A stretch of DNA of 64,000 nt, taken from NCBI RefSeq assembly GCF_000384295.1, contig NZ_KB913037.1:6134822-6198821 (forward strand), written 5' to 3'. Origin of the DNA: Amycolatopsis balhimycina FH 1894 (GTDB lineage Bacteria > Actinomycetota > Actinomycetes > Mycobacteriales > Pseudonocardiaceae). The stretch's first letter is position 1; each line of letters starts with the position of its first letter. The translations under genes and the position numbers were made by a program. The notes beneath the pieces were generated by a model that saw nothing but the letters and a program-made list of their open reading frames with translations, did no database searches and was not told the DNA's origin. Of the stretch, positions 59,809-64,000 are shown piece after piece.

Positions 59809-60446
59809 CCGAGCACGCCGGAGGCGGCCGGCGGTTCGGCGCCGGCGGGCGCGATGCCGTGGAGGGCGGCGGTCACGACCGAGTCCACCGTCGGCGGGTC
59901 GAGCGGGCCGGTGTGCGGGAAGACCGCCGCCATGACCGAGGCGTGGCAGTAGCCGACCAGCAGGGCCGCCGTCGCGTCCACTTCGGACCCCGGGCGGAGC
60001 CTGCCGAGCGCGCGCTCCTCCTTCAGGTAGGCCACCAGGCGGTCGCGCCAGTAGCCGGACCGCTCGCTGATCTCCGCGAACCGCTCCAGCACCCGCGGTT
60101 GCCCGACCAGGCCGCTGAACGCCGGCACGATCACCTTGTGCAGGGCCAGGCCGAACTCCAGGTGGCGGCGGAGGTTGCCCGTCACGGTGCCTTCGCCCGC
60201 CACCGGCAGTTCGCCGAGTTCCGCTTCCGTCGTGCGCACGTGCTCCAGCAAGGCTCTGGCCACCAGTTCCTCCTTGTCGGAGAAGTGGTTGTAGAGCACG
60301 CCGTCGGCGACGCCCGCCATGCGCGCGATCTCCCGCACGGTCATTCCGGTCGTCCCGTGCGTGGCGATCATCTTCTGGGCGGTTTCGACCAGCAGGTCGT
60401 GCAGGGACTGCCCGTCCCGCTGGGCCGCGGCTTTCCTCGGTGACAT
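59805..60446 (-). CDS. TetR-family repressor
   Basis: This protein of about 213 residues has the TetR helix-turn-helix LHDLLVETAQKMIATHGTTG, MTVREIARMAGVADGVLYNH, then FSDKEELVARALLEHV. The variable ligand domain follows. ATG 60446 is preferred because TACGAT (60459-60454) ends about 7 bp before it, suggesting a leaderless transcript; ATG 60455 is in frame upstream. It is placed behind a methyltransferase gene with a 25-bp gap. The double palindrome before that gene (61306-61335) is probably its operator, making an autoregulated operon. Confidence 0.9.
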   Translation of the reverse strand: MSPRKAAAQRDGQSLHDLLVETAQKMIATHGTTGMTVREIARMAGVADGVLYNHFSDKEELVARALLEHVRTTEAELGELPVAGEGTVTGNLRRHLEFGLALHKVIVPAFSGLVGQPRVLERFAEISERSGYWRDRLVAYLKEERALGRLRPGSEVDATAALLVGYCHASVMAAVFPHTGPLDPPTVDSVVTAALHGIAPAGAEPPAASGVLG

Positions 60447-60471
60447 CACCGCCATCGTACGGGCGCTGTCG

Positions 60472-61290
60472 TCACGACCTCCTTCCCGTGACCAGCCACG
60501 CGGTGCCATGCAGGCGGACCGCGTCCGGTTCCGCGAACGGCTCGAGCGCCGCCGCCAACGCCTCGGTCGCCTTGGCCACCGTCGCGGCGCCGACCAGGCC
60601 GAGGTGGTGGCGGACCGGACCCCAGCCGGCGAAGAACCGCGCCGCGTCGGGGACATCGCGGCCCCAGACCTGGCCGGCCTCGACCCGGGCGCACGCCACG
60701 TCCTCGAAGCCGGCTTCGGTCAGCACCGCCCTCGTCCGGTCCGGGTCCGCGAACGACGTCGGGCCGCTGCCGTCCGGCCCGGTCGGCTGGGGCAGGTACG
60801 CCGCCAGCGCGCCGAACACCCGGCCGAGGTCGGTGCCGGACAGTGCCGTCATGCAGAGGAACGCCAGCCGCCCGCCGGGGCCGAGGGCGCGCCGGACGTT
60901 GGCGAACGCGGCCACCGGATCGGCGAAGAACATCACCCCGAACCGGCTGACCGCCAGGTCGAACGCCCCTTCGGCGAAGGGGTGGACCTGGACGTCACCC
61001 TGTTCGAACGTCACGTTCGGCACCTCGGCCGCCCGGGCCCGCGCGGTCGCGAGCATCGGCCCGGAGAGGTCGACGCCGGTGGCGGACCGGGCTCGCGCCG
61101 CGGCCAGCCGGGTCAGCTGGCCGTTGCCACAGCCGATGTCGAGCACCCGGTCGCCCGGCCGGACCCGGTCGAGCAGATAGCCGTTGAAGCCGCTGTTGAC
61201 CGCGTCGTACCGGTCGGCGTGTGTCGCCCAATGTTCCCCCTCGTAGCCGTTCCAGGCTTCCGCCTGTGCGGTGTTGACGATCCCGGTCAT
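60472..61290 (-). CDS. Class I SAM-dependent methyltransferase
   Basis: This 272-residue methyltransferase has SAM motif I VLDIGCGNGQLTRLAAARAR, ATGVDLSGPMLATARARA and motif post-II FDLAVSRFGVMFFADPVAAF. The pattern WNGYEGEHWATHADRYDAVN at the N-terminus is typical of UbiE/Coq5-like or small-molecule methyltransferases in actinomycetes. It is the first gene of the operon with the TetR repressor, and the repressor site lies 16 bp upstream of its start. The substrate is unknown. Confidence 0.9.
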   Translation of the reverse strand: MTGIVNTAQAEAWNGYEGEHWATHADRYDAVNSGFNGYLLDRVRPGDRVLDIGCGNGQLTRLAAARARSATGVDLSGPMLATARARAAEVPNVTFEQGDVQVHPFAEGAFDLAVSRFGVMFFADPVAAFANVRRALGPGGRLAFLCMTALSGTDLGRVFGALAAYLPQPTGPDGSGPTSFADPDRTRAVLTEAGFEDVACARVEAGQVWGRDVPDAARFFAGWGPVRHHLGLVGAATVAKATEALAAALEPFAEPDAVRLHGTAWLVTGRRS

Positions 61291-61305
61291 CCCGCCCCCT
61301 CGGTT

Positions 61306-61335
61306 ATGAACACTCGTTCATGAACATGTGTTCAT
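61306..61335. promoter_or_regulatory. Double TetR operator
   Basis: Two overlapping palindromes, ATGAAC-ACTC-GTTCAT (61306-61321) and ATGAAC-ATGT-GTTCAT (61320-61335), share the central ATG/CAT bases. The 30-bp site is in the spacer between the methyltransferase-TetR operon and the DHFR-like gene (190 bp) and could repress both. Confidence 0.8.
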
Positions 61336-61479
61336 GGTGACGCCGGCCATCTCGGCTGTCAAGGCATCGGCCACCCGCCGGCGGATGTCGGCCAGGTGGC
61401 AGATCTTCCGGCCGGGCGGCCGCGGCAGACTTCTCATCAGCGAGGCAAACCGCCTCCGACCAGCGAAAAAGGAGTCACC

Positions 61480-62067
61480 ATGGCCGACGTCATCGCCAAC
61501 ATGTCCATGTCCCTCGACGGCTTCGTCGCCGACCCGGAGGACCGCATCGATCACCTGTTCGAGTGGTTCGGCAACGGCGACGTCGAGGTGCCCACCGCCG
61601 TCGACTGGGCCACCTTCAAGACCTCCGAGGCCAGCGCGAAGATGCTGCGCGCCGCGATGGACAACATCGGTGCGCTGATCACCGGCCGCCGGCTGTTCAC
61701 CCTCACCCAGGGCTGGGGCGGCAAGCACCCGATGGGCGTGCCGGTCTTCGTCGTCACCCACGAAGAGCCCGCGGACTGGCCGCACCCGGACGCGCCGTTC
61801 ACCTTCGTCACCGACGGCCTCGAAAGCGCTGTCGAGCAGGCCAAGAAGACCGCCGGCGACAAGAACGTCGCGGTCGCCAGCACCACGATCGCCCAGCAGT
61901 GCCTGAACCTCGGCCTGCTCGACGGCATCCAGGTCGATCTCATCCCGGTGCTGCTGGGTTCCGGCGTCCGTTTCTTCGAGAACCTCGACGCCACCACGAA
62001 GCTGACCGGCCCCGAGGTCACCGAGGGCACCGGCGTGACGCACCTGTCCTACCGGATCAAGCGCTGA
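61480..62067 (+). CDS. Dihydrofolate-reductase-fold (RibD C-terminal-like) protein
   Basis: This 195-residue protein of the RibD_C/DHFR-like family reads MADVIANMSMSLDGFVADPE, IGALITGRRLFTLTQGWGGK, VAVASTTIAQQCLNLGLLDG and IQVDLIPVLLGSGVRFFENL. These are NADPH-dependent reductases of uncertain substrate, common in actinomycetes and not true folate enzymes. An AAAGGAG site precedes the ATG. It lies opposite the TetR-controlled operon and may share the double operator. Confidence 0.87.
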   Translation: MADVIANMSMSLDGFVADPEDRIDHLFEWFGNGDVEVPTAVDWATFKTSEASAKMLRAAMDNIGALITGRRLFTLTQGWGGKHPMGVPVFVVTHEEPADWPHPDAPFTFVTDGLESAVEQAKKTAGDKNVAVASTTIAQQCLNLGLLDGIQVDLIPVLLGSGVRFFENLDATTKLTGPEVTEGTGVTHLSYRIKR

Positions 62068-62230
62068 GGAGCGTGACGTGCAGCGCGGCGAGGCGGGCGG
62101 GGGCGGCGATCACCTCATACGCCGCCACCCGCTCGCCTTCGACCACCACGGCGGCACGCCCGCCGGCAGCGCGGCGGCGTCGGCGCGGCGGACGACGTCC
62201 GGGGCCGGCACGTCGAGCAGCGCCGTGAGG
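62057..62230 (-). pseudogene. Remnant of an ECF sigma factor C-terminal (SnoaL-like) domain
   Basis: One minus-strand frame reads GDLTALLDVPAPDVVRRADA. A neighbouring frame then continues GRAAVVVEGERVAAYEV and APARLAALHVTLLSA to a TGA at 62057. Joined, these resemble the end of SigJ/ECF41-type sigma factors (pattern DPDVVLR...PGVVVV...ADPERL), but shortened and broken by a frameshift and without the sigma-2/sigma-4 domains. The stop overlaps the end of the DHFR-like gene by 11 bp. Confidence 0.5.
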
Positions 62231-62252
62231 TCGCCGCCGCGGCTCGGAGACG

Positions 62253-62576
62253 CTAGCGGCGACCACCGGCAAAACCGCGCGAGCGGGCCACGGCCAGGCC
62301 GCCGAGGGCGATCGCCACCAGCCCGATCACCAGCGCCGCGTAACCGCCGACGATCCCGTAGCCGGTGCCGGGACCGCCCTTGGCGGCGGCCACGACCCAC
62401 CCGCCGATGAGCACGGCCGCGAGGCCACCGGCCAGCGCCACGACGGCTCCCCGGCCGCGGGCCAGCGCGAGCCCGCCCGCGATCACGCCGGCCAGGCCGA
62501 GGAACGCGGCTATCAGGGACCAGAGCCGGCCGGGCGTCAAGTCGTAGGCACTGACGGCGGCGAGGTGGACGGACAT
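62253..62576 (-). CDS. Small hydrophobic membrane protein
   Basis: This 107-residue protein consists of three membrane helices (LWSLIAAFLGLAGVIAGGLA, VVALAGGLAAVLIGGWVVAA, YAALVIGLVAIALGGLAVA) joined by short Gly- and Arg-rich loops. It resembles the DUF6223-type or other small glycine-rich membrane proteins of actinomycetes, but I cannot assign a family with confidence. GGAG lies before the ATG. It diverges from the histidine kinase gene and could belong to the regulon of that system. Confidence 0.65.
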   Translation of the reverse strand: MSVHLAAVSAYDLTPGRLWSLIAAFLGLAGVIAGGLALARGRGAVVALAGGLAAVLIGGWVVAAAKGGPGTGYGIVGGYAALVIGLVAIALGGLAVARSRGFAGGRR

Positions 62577-62689
62577 GAGGGGCTCCTTCTCCGGTGATCG
62601 GACGCACCCGAGCATGTCCGCCGGACCTCGCTCCCGTCGTCGCGCGGGAGCAGACACTTCGCGCTGCCGCGGTTGTCGCAGGAACCGCG

Positions 62690-62713
62690 GGACTACCGCG
62701 GGCGCGGTAGTCC
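62690..62713. promoter_or_regulatory. Perfect palindrome in the kinase gene spacer
   Basis: GGACTACCGCG (62690-62700) and CGCGGTAGTCC (62703-62713) flank GG. It lies about 45 bp upstream of TAGGGT (62757-62762), a possible -10 box of the kinase gene. It may be the binding site of the encoded response regulator, serving both directions. A second weaker palindrome (GCGCGGGAG...CTCCGCGC) follows near 62725-62745. Confidence 0.55.
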
Positions 62714-62768
62714 GGAAATGCTCTGCGCGCGGGAGTTCTCCGCGCGAACGCCCGGTTAGGGTGCGAGG

Positions 62769-63872
62769 GTGAGCCGGGCACGGATCGTGGACGGGGTGAT
62801 CGCCGCCGGGGTGGCGGCGGCCCTGCTGGTTGCCGGGCTGTCCGGGCCGCGGCCCGCGGAATTTGCCGTGCTGGGTTACGCCTTCCTGGTGGCCGGCGGG
62901 CTGGCGCTGGCCGCGCGTCGCCGGGCCCCGATCGCCGTGCTGGCGGCGACCGCTGGATGCGCGCTGGGGTACCAGGCCGCCGGTTTCGAAGTGCCCGTCG
63001 TCGCCTACCTGTTCGCCGTGTACGCCGCGGTCCGGACGGGACACCGCGTCGCCGCGGTGGTGGCTTCGGTGCTCATGCTGGCCGGGGTTCCGCTGGCGCT
63101 CCTGGCATCGGGCCTGCACGACGCCGGCGAGGCGTTCACGCAGTCGCGGGACGTCCTCCAGCTGGCCTGGCTGATCGCCGCGGGCGCGGCGGGGGAGGCG
63201 TTGCGGCAGGCCGAACGCCGGGCCGACGAGGCCGAGCGCACCCGCGAGGAGACCGCGCGCCGGCGCGCCGACGAGGAGCGGCTGCACATCGCGCGGGAGC
63301 TGCACGACTCGCTCACCCACCAGATCTCCGTCATCAAGGTGCAGGCCGAAGTCGCCGTCCACCTGGCCCGCAAGCGAGGCGAGGACGTGCCCGGCGCCCT
63401 GCTGGCGATCCGGGACGCCGGCCGCGAGGCGGCCCGGGAACTGCGCGCGACCCTGGAGGCGCTGCGCGAGGACGACCAGGACCCGCCGCGCGGGCTCGGC
63501 GACGTCCCCGAACTCGTGCGCCGGGCGCGCAGCGCCGGTCTGGACGCCCGGCTGACGATCGAGGGCCGGCGCGACGACGTGCCCGCCGCGGTGGGCCGGA
63601 CCGCCTACCGGATCGTCCAGGAGTCGCTGACGAACATCGCCCGGCACGCCGCCGCGGCCACCGCGTCGGTCCGGATCGACCACCGGCCCGGCGCGCTGGT
63701 CATCCGGGTCGACGACGACGGCCAGGCCACCGTGGACACCGCGCCGGTGCCGGGCGTCGGCCTGCTGGGCATGCGCGAACGCGTCACCGCCCTCGGCGGC
63801 GAGCTGCTCGCGGAGCCGCGCCGCGAGGGCGGCTTCAGCGTCCGCGCCGAACTGCCCGTGGACCCGGCGTGA
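62769..63872 (+). CDS. Sensor histidine kinase (NarL/DesK type)
   Basis: This 367-residue membrane kinase has about five N-terminal helices with short loops, a coiled segment rich in Arg and Glu (RQAERRADEAERTREETARR), and the HisKA_3 box LHIARELHDSLTHQISVIKV with H179. The ATPase domain has YRIVQESLTNIARHA, DDDGQAT and GVGLLGMRERV. The GTG start lies about 7 bp after TAGGGT, so the transcript may be leaderless. It overlaps the response regulator gene by 4 bp (GTGA). Confidence 0.93.
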   Translation: MSRARIVDGVIAAGVAAALLVAGLSGPRPAEFAVLGYAFLVAGGLALAARRRAPIAVLAATAGCALGYQAAGFEVPVVAYLFAVYAAVRTGHRVAAVVASVLMLAGVPLALLASGLHDAGEAFTQSRDVLQLAWLIAAGAAGEALRQAERRADEAERTREETARRRADEERLHIARELHDSLTHQISVIKVQAEVAVHLARKRGEDVPGALLAIRDAGREAARELRATLEALREDDQDPPRGLGDVPELVRRARSAGLDARLTIEGRRDDVPAAVGRTAYRIVQESLTNIARHAAAATASVRIDHRPGALVIRVDDDGQATVDTAPVPGVGLLGMRERVTALGGELLAEPRREGGFSVRAELPVDPA

Positions 63873-64000
63873 TCCGCGTCCTGCTGGCCGACGACCAGCC
63901 GCTCATCCGCAGCGGGTTCCGCGCGCTCCTCGACGTCGAAGCCGACATCGAGGTGGTCGCCGAAGCCGCCGACGGGAGCGAAGCGGTCCGCATGGCGCGC
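63869..64000 (+). CDS. Response regulator (cut by right edge)
   Basis: The 44 visible codons start at GTG 63869 and read IRVLLADDQPLIRSGFRALL, then VVAEAADGSEAVRMAR. That is the beginning of a receiver domain with the acidic pair D8/D9. The phospho-acceptor Asp and output domain lie outside the window, but the overlap with a NarL-type kinase predicts a LuxR-type output. Confidence 0.9.
   Translation, partial: MIRVLLADDQPLIRSGFRALLDVEADIEVVAEAADGSEAVRMAR

Overview
The window is very GC-rich, with GTG starts, ATGA/GTGA start-stop overlaps and gene families typical of filamentous actinomycetes. It most resembles Amycolatopsis or another member of the Pseudonocardiales. No phage, insertion sequence, rRNA operon or secondary-metabolite cluster is visible. 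From memory, the core gene order (pmmB, purine nucleoside phosphorylase, M20 amidohydrolase, cyclotransferase, lpdA, glpD, accA3, maf, accE, accD5) is the reverse of the Mycobacterium tuberculosis Rv3308 to Rv3280 order. So this looks like an ancestral chromosomal backbone with lineage-specific genes inserted between the conserved blocks.

Layout: 1-2.4 kb, a HEAT-like protein (cut by the left edge), hisS and a small membrane protein. 2.6-5.8 kb, a coupled XRE / ImmA-IrrE / DUF6545 membrane protein / amidohydrolase operon. 6.1-11.7 kb, flavodoxin, phosphohexomutase, glycosyltransferase, and a purine nucleoside phosphorylase operon with two membrane proteins. 11.8-14.2 kb, a MerR regulator and a Ser/Thr kinase. 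14.3-19.3 kb, mutA-mutB-meaB. 19.4-24.3 kb, an M20 hydrolase, a DUF559-type nuclease bracketed by 21-bp repeats, a cyclotransferase and lpdA. 24.3-26.3 kb, two related secreted proteins and a class F sortase. 27.3-31.6 kb, glycerol uptake and catabolism (glpK, glpF, glpD). 33.5-36.3 kb, two DUF1707 proteins and accA3. 37.6-43.9 kb, a dicarboxylate symporter, maf, a GH3 glycosidase and a PadR-controlled MFS pump. 44.1-46.1 kb, a Ro60/TROVE gene (rsr) preceded by three Y-RNA-like structures, one containing a permuted tRNA-like domain. 46.2-49.4 kb, an LLM oxidoreductase/MarR pair and accD5-accE. 49.4-64 kb, many small redox, transport and regulatory pairs (NarL-type two-component systems, MarR, HxlR, GlxA, LysR, TetR) and two decayed gene fragments.

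Metabolic logic: AccA3 (biotin carboxylase/BCCP), AccD5 (carboxyltransferase) and AccE (epsilon) can carboxylate propionyl-CoA. MutA/MutB with the MeaB chaperone then convert methylmalonyl-CoA to succinyl-CoA. The window thus holds most of the propionate node, apart from the epimerase. GlpF, GlpK and GlpD form a complete glycerol-to-dihydroxyacetone-phosphate route.

Most notable signals: (1) the rsr / triple Y RNA locus, where three hairpins share one architecture, a GGTTACTTC element and a promoter just upstream; (2) a family of 24-28 bp near-perfect palindromes at gene ends whose two arms change together; (3) 21-bp tandem repeats arranged in opposite orientations around a nuclease gene; (4) a possible small RNA with promoter and terminator upstream of the XRE operon.
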